A stretch of 64,000 nucleotides of DNA from Capitulum mitella. Its lineage: Eukaryota; Arthropoda; Thecostraca; Pollicipedomorpha; Pollicipedidae. The notes beneath the pieces were generated by a model, which ran no database searches, was not told the origin of the DNA, and worked only from the letters and a program-made list of their open reading frames with translations. The number at the start of each line of letters is the position of its first letter. Positions within the stretch are counted from its first letter, which is position 1. Shown here piece after piece: positions 49,319-60,874 of the stretch. The DNA is taken from contig CP099839.1 in NCBI GenBank assembly GCA_030062745.1, positions 11,862,802-11,926,801 of the forward strand, given 5' to 3'. The translations under genes and the position numbers were made by a program.

Positions 49319-51911
49319 TGTTTACATTTAGGTTTTATAGTAATCAAATCTTGCCACTGGGTTAATTGCTAGAAAATAATGTAAGCCAGTATAGTTAAAA
49401 TAAAACTTACTTTGGGTCAAAATGCTGTTTAAGGTCATTGACCTCACTTCATTTCTTTTGACCTTGCGGGGGTTAGTAAATGCTAGAAGTGATCAGATGT
49501 ACTAATATTGGCTATCTTCACTGCAAATACCCCAAAAGATGTGTTTAGCTCCTCTTATTTACCCTCAGACTACACCAGTATCCCGTGTTGCTCGAAATCT
49601 GATCTGCAAAGAAATAAAAAAATTAAGCCATAAATCAGTGACCTGATACGACCTCGACCCGAAATCGTCATTTAAGGCGCCAAATGAATGGAAATTGTAT
49701 TCGACGTTTTAATGCTCAACCACACACCCTTTTCGCGTTTCGCTGGTGAAGCCGTACAGAAGGGCCGGTACGGGCCGAGAAAATGTCCAAATTTGTTGAC
49801 CAATCCAATTGACCTTTTCCATCTCACTTGACCATAAAGACATTGATCTAGGATCATGAAAATTGTTCACGACGTAAATCTTTATGGTCCTACTCTACCT
49901 ACAAAATTTCATATCTCTAGCTCTTTCCATTTTCGAGATCGAAGTGCGCGTTAGCGCGAAACCCCCTTCCACTGCGCGTGTTAAGTAATAGGTGTATTTG
50001 TTGTGAATGATGGAAAGTGTCTGTGGAAACTGACATCACGGATGCGCTGTATTATTATGTACTATATTTGTTACATGGTGGAATGTATTATTTTTTACAG
50101 AATGAAGAAATGCAGCAGAAAATAATAAAAGAAACATTCCAGCTGGTCTCAAAACGAGAAGATAATGTGTGCAATTTTCTTGAGGGAGGAACGTGAGTAG
50201 CACAGTCATATGCTTATGCAGCAAAGATTCGCATCATTATCATTTGCAGCAGCTGCAAATGATAACAGTAAATCCGTCCAACATTTCGTAGTATGCGACA
50301 AATGATTGATCGTATCTTGTGAATCCTTTTTGCACATAATTCTTACATGCATCGTTTCTTAAAAAGTGTTTTTCAGAACTCATCCTAGTAAGCTCATTTT
50401 CTTTCATCAGTTTGATTGGCGGCTCTGACTACAAGCTGATCTACCGGCATTACGCCACTCTGTACTTTGTCTTCTGCGTGGACTCGTCCGAGTCGGAGCT
50501 GGGCATCTTGGACCTGATCCAGGTCCTGGTGGAGACGCTCGACAAGTGCTTCGAGAACGTCTGCGAGCTTGACCTCGTCTTCCACGTCAACAAGGTAGTC
50601 CTCCGTGCAGGCGTGAAGTGTGGTTATCAGGCTGTTGCTCGCTGGCTGGCGTGGAAGACATCGTGGAGCGGTTGCATACTATGGTCACTGTGAGCAGGCA
50701 AGAGCCTTTATAACTGAACGCGAACGCGTCTTGTTATTAGCGGATAAAACGGCGAAGGTCGGCCATTATCCGTTGTATTGTCAGGTATCTGAAGAAAACA
50801 AATGTTATGTAATTCTCAGCTATTCCGGTCGCCCTGCGTGTGTCCGTCATCTTTGTCGCCATGTTAGAGTCATGCGGCACATGTTTCCCAAATGATGGCA
50901 ACTTAACGTTATCAGAACATGTCACTGTGATTTAGTCTTTTTGTATCAGTGGGAGGTTGAGGAACAGTGACAGTTCGCGGGCCTCGTTAACACGGGACGG
51001 CTGCCCTGGCGTAATTGACACGAGGATGCGGCGCCTGGGAGTCGCCCATCGGCCCGACGCGCCGGTCCGGCGCCGTGGCGGCCAGCTGACCCGCCGTATC
51101 GCAGCACCCGCAACCTGGACACGGACCCGATCCACCGGTGCCCGACAGAGGACCGGCCGGGCGAGCCGGGCGACCCGGCGGGTGCGTGGCGAGTTAATCG
51201 CAGCTCCCCGCTCGCCGACAGGTCCACTACATCCTGAACGAGATCGTCATGGGCGGCATGGTGCTGGAGACCAGCATGACGGAGATCATTATGCGCACCG
51301 AGGAGCAGAATCGGCTGGAGAAACAGGAGGTGAGCAGGGCGGACCGCTGCCGGCGCCGGGCTCCGGAGAGAGCCGGCCGGCTCATCGCGTCTTCGATCGC
51401 GTTTTCGGTCGGCGCTCTGGGCCGGCAGGTTAGGCGCCGACTTTCGTGGACCCCTGGTAACTGCTGTGCTCGGATGTGTCCCAGCTGGATTGCTCTGAGG
51501 CGGAGCCTGGAGGGCAGACGGAGTGCAGTATCGTGGTTGGACTCTTGGCCACGTTCACTGATAATGCATTTGTCATGAGTCATTGACGGTTATCCTGCAT
51601 TTCATGGGCGTTGCGCGTCATCATGTGTGGATGTCTGGCGGGTTGTTTATCCGATCATTTTGCCTGCAACACAGACTCACCTCTGGCGAAGGCGACCGTG
51701 GTCCGCTCCGATACGGAGCGGCGTAAACTTCGCATGCGTGTTGGTGATTAGCACCTGCATTGGTGACGCGGACCGTTTATTGTGACAGGGAGGATTCGCG
51801 GCGGCGCCGGCCCGGGCCGTGTCAGTGGTGAAGAACATCAACATCACGCAACAGATCAAGGACATCAAGCTACCGGACCTGCCGGCCGCCATCAAGGATC
51901 TGAAGTTCTGA
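47222..51911 (+). CDS. AP3S1: AP-3 complex subunit sigma
   Basis: Small subunit of the AP-3 adaptor, which sorts cargo from endosomes/Golgi to lysosomes and related organelles. Exons: 47222-47290, 50101-50192, 50411-50594, 51222-51329, 51789-51911 (stop TGA); all phases agree, giving 191 residues (human AP3S1 193). It starts MIKAVLVFNNHGKPRLTKFY and keeps NVCNFLEGG, KLIYRHYATLYFVFCVDSSE, ELGILDLIQVLVETLDKCFE and GGMVLET, the longin-like sigma fold. The C-terminal tail (PARAVSVVKNINITQQIKDI) is specific to AP-3 rather than AP-1 or AP-2 sigma. Intron 1 is 2.8 kb and AT-rich; the rest are short. No frame break. Invertebrates usually have one such gene, so the AP3S1 versus AP3S2 label is not meaningful. 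Confidence 0.95.
49245..49317. repeat. (TA)n/(TG)n microsatellite in AP3S intron 1
   Basis: TATATA, then TGTGTG, then TATATA runs with few interruptions. Confidence 0.95.
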
Positions 51912-53759
51912 TCGTTCCAACTTTTTTCCGGGGGGATATTGACAGTGCTCAGACATCCTGAAAACACTGCGACATATTGTGTGTAATGTGTGGGGTGGGC
52001 ATTCATGTATTTTTGTATGTGACATTTCAAGGCTGGCTCAGCCCAGCTGTAATATATCTAAGAGAATCGATGCTGTCTAGCTTGGTTTAGTTTCAGCGTT
52101 CTTTCGTCCGAGCTTCGAAAAATATATTTTGTCATTTGTTATGGTTGCTAGACAGCGACATATAGGGGCGCGCCTTCGTTGTTACCACGGCTGTCGTCCC
52201 CATTGCGTATCCGGGTTAAATGGGAACGAAACGTTTCGTTGTTTGGGCACACGACCACGTAAATGTGTATAGAGGGCTGCTTAAAAGTTTCCAGGGACCG
52301 TATGTAAAATCCTATGTAGTCATATCTTGTGTAATATTTATAATCATATGACGTAGTGGTCTGTATGAAAGGCTGAAGGGAACCCGCACATGGCGAGGCT
52401 TATTATGGCAGAGACATTGGCATTGGAACCACGGCGTATTGCGCCTCAAGTGAGCACAGACAGCTTCCGATCAGTGGCCGGTGAGGTGTTGGACCGTGCA
52501 CTCCCGACTGGAGATCACCGGTCGGTTTTTAAGGCCCGTGAGCACGGACTGTGCCGGCGAATCGAACGGCGAACCCCGGCGTCTGAAGCGGACCGCACTG
52601 TGCCAGCTGGGCTGCCACTCAAGACCGCTGATTCGGACCGTACTGGGCTCTGTTCCACCGCACACACGCGCCATCTGTTTTTGTGGGAGTCATGATTTCG
52701 CTGCACCGGTCATCAGCGATTGTGTAGATGCGTCTCATTCCGGGAGAATTTCCTGCACACCGTTCCGGGACTCACGTACACGTTTCTTCCCTGCCCTGGG
52801 TTCAATTTGCCTGACACCGCCATCCGGCAAATCCTGTCTGATTGGCGTGGGCTGAGTAAAACCCATGGCTTCGGTTCGGCCGCCCAGACAAGTGACGTCA
52901 CCAGTCAGATGGGCCGGGACTGGGGCCGCACCCCGCTGATACGACTGATGAGATCCGCAGACCGTCCGCCATCGTTAGCGCCACGTGCAGTTCTGAAGGA
53001 TGGAAAACATAGGCAGCGGAGGCGGTTTTGCGGCGGAAAAACGTGCGGTTCGCGTTCGTTTGAAGCCGAGTTGAAGAGGGCCGTTTGCGGTCGCGGAGAC
53101 CAGCGGGAACTCGTTTTTTCCTCCTGAGGAACTGTTCTGGTGGACGCCGATAACGTGGCGTAGGCTGGCGAGTGACCTTGTATGCAGGTGATGTTGCATG
53201 GCAGCAGCATATCGAGTTAACTGTCCTATGTGGCATCGCGTGTCACTGCTTTATGACGAACAAACACTGCGCAACGTGAATTATTATGCGCCTGCAACGC
53301 AAACGTGTCATCAGTAATGAGACCCGCCGTGGTGCTAGTAACACGATTGTGACATCACTTGACCTATGAGGTGAGATGGCAATGCGGCGGACAGTGAACT
53401 TGCGCAAAATAACGTAGCATGCACACGGACTTGCATAGGTTTGTTGCATGACGTCAACGCTAATGTAGCCCCATTGCATGCACTTCGTAGATTCTGGCAA
53501 GCTGCTTGCATGTTCCCGCCCGGCGCGCTGGTGTAACCGTAATAAGACATCGTAATTAAAAGAGGTGCAGAAATGGCTTGCAGTGTTAATTATGGCCTTG
53601 TGGATAGTAACGCGTGTAACGCGTAAAACAGAACTGACGGTACAGAGAGGGAGACGTGAACGATGTAGTATTAACTGGCGGGAGGTGTGAATGAAGAGTG
53701 TCAAACTCAAAGGGTATCTCGTGCTGTTGTATGTAGAGCTGGACCTACGTCTAGTACTG

Positions 53760-54545
53760 GAAGCCAGAAGAACTAGACCAGCGCCCCGTGATGGTGACCT
53801 GTAGAAATGGACCAGCAGTCTGTGATGGTGACCTGTGGAACCAGAGCAGCGTCCTGTGATGGTGACCTGTAGAACCGGACAGCGGCCTGTGACGGTGACC
53901 CTGTGGAACTGGACAAGCACCCTATGATGGTGACCTGTACAACTAGAACAGTGCGCTACGATGGTGACCTGTAGAACCGGACCAATGCCCGCGATGGTGA
54001 CCTTTAGAACCGGACCAGCGGCCTGTGATGGTGACCTGTAGAACTGAACCAGCGTCCTGTGATGATGACCTTTCGAACGGGACCAGACCCTGTGATGGTA
54101 ACCTGTAGAACCTGACCAGCGCCCGTAAAAGTGACTTGTAGAACCGGACCGGCGCCCGTGTTGGTGACCTGTAGAGCCGCACCAGCGCCCGTGGTGGTGA
54201 CCTGTAGAACCAGAGCAGCGCCCGTGATGGTGACCTGTAGAACCGGACCAGTGCCCGTGATGGTGACCTGTAGAACCGGACCAGCGTCCCGTGATGGTGG
54301 CCTGTAGAACCAGAGCATCGCTCTGTGATGGTGACCTGTGGAACCAGAGCAGCGCCCTGTGATAGTGACCTGTGGAACCAGAGCAGCGCCCTGTGATAGT
54401 GACCTGTGGAACCAGAGCAGCGCCCTGTGATAGTGACCTGTGGAACCAGAGCAGCGCCCTGTGATAGTGACCTGTGGAACCAGAGCAGCGCCCTGTGATA
54501 GTGACCTGTGGAACCAGAGCAGCGCCCTGTGATGGTGGCCCGCAG
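53760..54545. repeat. 34-bp minisatellite, about 23 units
   Basis: Unit GTGATGGTGACCTGTAGAAC-CRGAGCAGCGCCC, nearly perfect in the right half (54310-54530) and degenerate to the left. Because 34 is not a multiple of three and the unit lacks antisense stops, every antisense frame stays open, producing frames up to 485 residues that are not real genes. Confidence 0.95.
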
Positions 54546-57500
54546 AGCCAGATCAAACCGTCGTGCTGCAGGCGGCTGGCACGAGAGCACGCGTCCGGGC
54601 TGGCGGCCGCCTGGCCTGCCATGCCACCGCCCTCCTGACGGACAGCGTCAACACCGGCTCCAGCTGGCCGACTCATCAGCCGGCGCCGCAGCCGACCCAT
54701 TCGTCACCGCCCCGGCCGTGACGTCACGGGATCGGCCGGTCGACGGCGGAAGACGCCAGCTTTTGCGGGCGCCGTGGGACCGGGACGCGCCTCCGCGACC
54801 GGGACAGGCGGCGCCGGGGCAGGACCCTCACGTGCTGACGGCCATGTGACCTTCTGATCGGGGGTCTGACCCGGCTGACGCCGCCCGGTGGGGCGCTGAG
54901 TGGAGGGCTCCGGGTGCTCGTGTTCGTGGCGAATCGTGACGGGAAGCAGAGGCAATGGCGACATGTTAGGTACTGCTCAGTCACGACGCTACGTGAGATG
55001 TTTCCGCTGCATTTCACATGCTCCACTTAGCGTTTACATGCACGACTGTCTTTATACCTACCACGCAGTGTAAATGCATCCCCAGTGCGTCTCTACTCTG
55101 TCTCATTTCGCAGGAAAAACAACGTGCAAACATGGCATGTTACTGGGAATATTCCATCTAGGTTCACTTTTTATAAATGGACTAAGTTCGCGCAAAAAAT
55201 GCCGCTAATTGCGTTTTCAGTTGTCGCTCTGTCTGAAACGTGTGTGGAAGTTTCAGAGCATGCAGTTGATTAAATGCCATATTCTGCAACAATCTGCCGA
55301 TATGTCGCAATGTGGACCTGACAGACCAATGAACGCAAGCGTCTACGGCTTGCGCCCATTGATGATATCACTCAGCAGACGAAAAACAAGGCTGAGAAGG
55401 AAACACAGGAAAATCGTGAGGATCGCTTTGAACGGCCGTAAGCATACAGTTCGTATAGATGCCGCAAACTGACTTCAAAACTATGGGCTACCAGTTGGCT
55501 ATCTCAGTCCAAAACACATGTTCAGACGAAGGTTTGCAGTGCACTATCGATGATCGCGTGGGCATCTAAAAAGTGGGGGCTGAAGACTGGTCAAGGGGAT
55601 AATTTTAAATTTCCAAAAAGTGGGGCTCATGCTTGCCCCTTCCCCTGCTGCTGCGTCTATGGAACTACCCGTGTGACTGTAAAACTGCAAACTAAAGTTT
55701 GCTGTAGAAAAACGAAATTAAAAAAGCTGCCGTGGTTTCAGCTGCCGACATCTAGAATGATGCTGGTGGTCAGGGAAGATGTTTCCAGGGGTCAGTCGAT
55801 CAGTGGCTAGGTACTCGGTCGTACGTTCCACAAATTATCCTATGTTTCCATACCTAAGGCGCCTGCCAAAGGTATCCTCTATTCCCAGGTTACTTTCTTA
55901 CACTGTTTCCAGTTTATGAAACAGCCATCATGTCTGTTTCAAAGCTGTTTAAATATTCAAACATCGCCCAGTGTTTAGTCCGTCCTCATCACCAGTGTGT
56001 ATCACTGTCGATGTCGCTTGTTTTTGTCGACATTTTGGATACATTTCTCTAGTGTTTTACTCCAGATTAAGTCGCATCCTTCACGTTTCACATGCGTTCG
56101 CACATCAGAGTAAAATTCGTTTATTGTTTATTTATTGTATTTGTCATGTCTTAAAACAGTTACAGTGCTCAAGTTTTTCAATACACCACAAATTTATCGG
56201 AATACCGTGCCGAGCGAGATCTCATTCCGAGGCGAGTGTTCTTCCGCCTCCGACCATGACAGGCGAATGTTGGCATTGCGAAACTACATCCGAATTTATG
56301 TGAGGCACGGTGACAGACGGAGAGTCCGGCGGGGATCAACGGTTTCCTAACGCTATCAAGCTCCTTGTCGATTCGTGCGACCACATCCCATCACCAAGTC
56401 ATACTTCAAAATCACAATGAGCATCATCAAAAAGTCGTTGAGTCCCTGCTGTACCATACCGGGCGCTGCCCACCAACCCAGATTGCGTCAGTGGCAGGTT
56501 AAATCTGCAGTTCCGGGACGGTCCGGCGGCCGACGGTTGCCGCTCGTCGAGCGTCAGTCGTGGGTGGCGGCCGCGGCCCGCTGACCGGAAGTGGCCCGCT
56601 CCGGCCGGAAGTCGTCCGTCCCGCGGCCCGGGAGGCGCCAAGGCCGTCCGTCGCCGCCTGTTGACAGCGTCAGGGGCGCCGGCCGACCCGGCGGCTCCGG
56701 TTACCGTAACGGCTCAGGGGAGCGGCGGCGCCGGCCCGCCAGACCGCCTGGCGCCCGGCGAGTCTGCCGGGGGATCAGGGGCGCAGCCTACAGGAGGGCC
56801 AAACGAGCCTTGCCTTCGCATGGAAATTGACATTCCGGTCGTTCTTTAAGCACCAAAAACGGAATCAATGGAAATATCCTGAGCTATAAAATAAAGTGGC
56901 CGAAATCGGAGAGTTTTCAGTTTTGAGAGGGGGAATCATGAGGGGTAAGTTTGTCCTGGCTACTTTCTTGGTGAAATTCTGGCGACACCTTGGGAAGGGG
57001 ACAGAGACAAACGGCCCGACTGGTGTTGGGGGGGGGGGGGAGGAGCGGCAAAGGCTGGGGACGGGACCAGATGACCAGAGCAGCTTCCGCGAAGGACCTC
57101 GCTCTGAGGTTTCCTCGCGGTCCGTGGTGATAGACATGGTGTGAAGCCCACCAGAGCGGTTCAGGTCCATTATTGCGACAATCCACTCAGTGTAACTGAA
57201 CACCGCATGCCATTAGTCCTCTGCCTCCCGTAAATTCAGTGAGCAGCGAAGCACCTGGCAAAACATATTGACAGATATACGTGTGCATACAGCTGGAAAT
57301 GGGAACGACAATAGACGCATCCGATGGCGCCGCGGCTCTCTCGGAGATCGTCAGTCGGCGCGACAGAAATGCGTTTTTTAGAGCAATTATTTGGAAAATA
57401 ACATTTGTTTGAGCTGTCTCTTCTGAAGGATGTTCATTTATCAAATACATATGATACACAAGATACACAAGATATAGACGTTCACTTTGTTTTGGCAATG

Positions 57501-58259
57501 TGGTGGGAACGCTTCCTATCTGAATTGAACGGCATGATTTATCGCGATAATGGTTCACATCTATGTTTAGCTGGGCTACATGATGCAGATGTGATAAGAA
57601 TTTAGCTCTCATATCTTGATTTGCCCTGGGTCATCAAAGCACTTTACGAATACGTCCTCGTCCTAACGGTCATCCATCTAAGAGACGCAGAACTTGACGA
57701 ACATTTTTCCCTTTCGCACAATGCGCAGAAACAGATATCGAAAGTCGGGGTGGACCCATTTCTGTCAACATAATTCGATTGTCTTCATTAGAGACATTCT
57801 AATCAAAGGCCATCATTAATCCAACATTTGCTCTTACATCGATCTCTAGCTCATTTCTTCTACAAATCCCGAAGTTTTCCTGAGCGTCTTCATCACCAGT
57901 GCGGCAAGCACTGCACAGCCCTGGCAAGAAATTCACGACAAAAAGGTGTCCACTAATCTTGATGTGTAAACAAAATGTGTTTGCATGCCTCCGCGCATGC
58001 CAGAGGAGACGGTGTGGCGCGGAGGGGCCCTCGGCAGAGGTGTCGGGACCGACGCCGGGGAGGGTCCCTGTTTGTCGACGGTGATTTATCCGTGGCCGGA
58101 CCGCTCTCCCATGATGGAGCGGGAGCTGGCGGCGCCTGGCGCGCGCGCTGGCCGGCCGCCGGCGGCGTCACATACCGGGCTGGGAGAGCTGGGTGGCGTG
58201 TCACCGATGGCCGGGTACCAGCCGGGCCGCCGTGTCCGTATCTGTCCTGACATCCTGAC

Positions 58260-58480
58260 GCCACATGGAGAGCAAGAGAGAGAAAAGAGAGAGAGAGGGG
58301 AGAGAGGGAGAAGAGAGAGGAGGCTAAAATGGGAGAAGGAAGGAAAAAAAGAGGGGTGAAGAACGGGAGAGGGAGAATGAGAAGGAGAGTGACAAAGAGG
58401 GGAGAAAGGGGGGAATAGAGTGGGAGAAGGAAAGGGAGGGAATTCGAGTGAAAGGGAGAGGAAAAAATGAAGAAATCATT
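58260..58480. repeat. purine (GA)-rich tract
   Basis: About 200 bases of nearly uninterrupted A/G on the plus strand (GAGAGA, GGGAGA, GAAGGA words), immediately left of the hAT-type MITE. Confidence 0.9.
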
Positions 58481-58521
58481 GGGAAGGGGGGGTTGAGATT
58501 GTGTGTTTGTGTAAATATAGG

Positions 58522-58795
58522 CAGGCACGTAGCCAGGATTTTCCTCGGGGGAGGGGGCCAAATGTCAAAGTTTGTCATACACCCGTGGCATATGATGAAG
58601 TTTATGGGAAAACACAAACAATTTTACGCAACTGACCTCATGTTAAACCCGCAGAAATACTTATCATGTCTGTTTTTGCAACATATATCTGGCCGCTATT
58701 CCGTATTCCTGCGAAATTGCTATATATCTAGTGTAGACCGCTTGGCTCAGGAGGGGCTATGGCCCCCACGGCCTCCCCCCTTGGCTACGTCCCTG
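58522..58795. mobile_element. hAT-type MITE, 274 bp
   Basis: Left end CAGGCACGTAGCC and the complement of the right end CAGGGACGTAGCC form a terminal inverted repeat, with G-rich subterminal DNA on both sides. Flanks AATATAGG (58514-58521) and AATATAGA (58796-58803) match at 7 of 8 bases, the 8-bp duplication expected for hAT elements. It has no coding capacity. One mismatch in the duplication and small asymmetries suggest moderate age. Confidence 0.85.
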
Positions 58796-59451
58796 AATAT
58801 AGACGAGGTTGTGGCCGGAGGGAGGAGCCGTCCTTGTCTATACTGAGGAATTTTGCGTCCGTTTTAACTGCCTAACGTTTCCTTTCAGCTTTTTAGCTTA
58901 AGCGAGTAAACAAACAAAGGGCTGTTTGTACAGTGCTAAACAAGCCCGGTTCCATTGCTTCATCGCGTCGGGCTTTCCTGTAGCGGCAGCGGAGACTGAT
59001 CGGTGTCGGATTGATGCCACGTGCACTCCTCACCCGTGTCCTAGCCACGTATTGCACCTTCCGCGTCTGCATGTAATTTTATTTCCTGCTTTTCGGGTGA
59101 GAAGACGACGAACAGATCATTCACACAGGTTATTCAATTAGACCACCAAAACGTCGGATTACACCAGCATTGATGCTACCTGCTGTAAGTTCCTTGGGTG
59201 AGGCAGGACGGAAAATAAAATAAACGGGCTACAAATCCTGAGAAAACCGATTGTGTGACATGAGCCTCTGCGTCCCATGTACCCAAACAGGCTGTGCGAG
59301 AGCACTTTTTCGCCCATGAATTAAACAGTTAGTATTGGTCTGTTTGCACATATCATACAATCAAGTGTATTTTCCCATTCCATCACGAGTAATAACGACA
59401 CGCAACGACGACAATAACGCGCTCTTAAAAAGTAATACAATTAATTGACAG

Positions 59452-59526
59452 GCCAGAGGAGACCACCCCGCCAGTTACGACGATGTCATGGCTGATTTCA
59501 ACTCGTTGATTCCAGAATATCATGCC
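59452..59526 (+). CDS. orphan in-frame exon candidate (25 codons)
   Basis: TTGACAG acceptor, 75 nt, then GTGAGT donor. The plus-strand frame is open throughout (GDHPASYDDVMADFNSL and onward), its length is a multiple of three, and both splice sites are near consensus. PASYDDV resembles a PY-type motif, but I do not recognise the protein. Neighbouring exons were not found, so it may be part of an unlocated gene or chance. Confidence 0.3.
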
Positions 59527-60874
59527 GTGAGTTGGGGAAAAAGCAGCAACTTTTGTGACATACTTTTGTGGCCCTGTAACCATGTCTTATAATATACTGG
59601 TTTGAAGAGATAAACAACAAACAAAAACCAGCATCATTTACCATTTAAAATGTATTCGCAATGAAAAAACAATTGCAGATCATGATGATCTGCAGCCTTT
59701 AAATCCAGTTAATTCCCATCAATCAAAAGTTTTCATACATATTCAGCGTCAAATTTTCTTATTCACGTATATCTAGACATCCCCATTTGCCTATGTCGTT
59801 TACGGATATACCCGCAGTGGCTGCTCAGGATACTACATGGCTCAAACATGCGCTCAGCAACCTGAGAATACTCTAAGAACTCGCGAAGCCATCTTGGGTG
59901 AATGTGCTTTATTTGCGTCATATCACAAGCAGAGCGGACATAAGATGGCCGAGCGGCACAAAATGACGCTAAAACGCAGTAAGCTGTAGCTGTGACGCAG
60001 TAGTCTGCAAACATTGAAGAACATAAGCGCTCCGAAACGTATCGCAATAAAGGACTTTGAAAAGGGTGATGGACCGGCTGCGACAGGCGTCTACGACGAA
60101 CTGGTTACTCTGAAACACAGCTCATTGTACATGGGAAAATTGCTACGCTTCATAATCATCCCTCGCAGCACTTTCCGCACAAAGCCAAATAGATAATGAT
60201 GGACATTTTTGCATGGCGCCACAGCAGGTCAATTTCATGTTGTCAACTGGTCTGACAAGCGAATATCCCGCAACAATGACTATATTACCCCATTCCTCAG
60301 ACTGATATTTGTTTCGATGGCGAGTGATTCAGCTCTATAACTGTGTACTGTAACTAAGCTCGATGACTACGTATGCCACTACTTACACGAATGAAGAGAA
60401 TTAAATATTCAGATTGAGGACATTGTACGCACAATATTGAAGCCGATTCAATCGATCCGTCGCGAAATTCATTGCTAATGTGACTCGGTTGCATTAGCAA
60501 TGACAGAGCCGATCACTGGCCCAACAACAGCATTTGTTTCATGCCCGTATTTACACCGCTGACGGTCGGCTTCGTGCTCCTTCGAAGCCACGTAGTTTCC
60601 AAGCCTTGCAATACTCAGAATGGCTTGTCGGCCAGCCACACAACCGATCGGCACCTCCACTGCGCACTGAGCGGTCTACTGAGCCGATCGTAACAGGCAT
60701 CCAACAGTTTCTGCTCGCTTTCGCTGCATTCTCGAACAGTTCGTTCCGGCGGAGAGTTTCCTGCGTCTGACGACAGACCGTCGCCAGGCAACCAGAAGGA
60801 GACCTGGTGAGAGTGCTGGTGACCCTTCGACCTCCAGGGGCCCGACCGTGCCAATCGCGACGGTCAGCTATGGA

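Larger units (their letters stand above)
51912..60874. other. long interval between AP3S and Meox; one orphan exon, otherwise repeats
   Basis: Holds the AP3S 3' UTR (not delimited), the 34-bp minisatellite at 53760-54545, a GA-rich tract, a hAT-type MITE and the orphan exon at 59452-59526. GC-rich patches (52400-53130, 54550-54900, 56450-56830, 58000-58250) give spurious open frames on both strands. No further gene was recognised; regulatory DNA for the Meox gene would be expected here or upstream of it. Confidence 0.45.

Noticed and set aside
53243-54700. A 485-residue antisense open frame
   Set aside because: Created by the 34-bp minisatellite, which lacks stops in all antisense frames; no domain and cyclic composition.
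60014-60196. Open frame IKDFEKGDGPAATGVYDEL as a coding exon
   Set aside because: No convincing flanking splice sites and no recognised family; kept out of the feature list.
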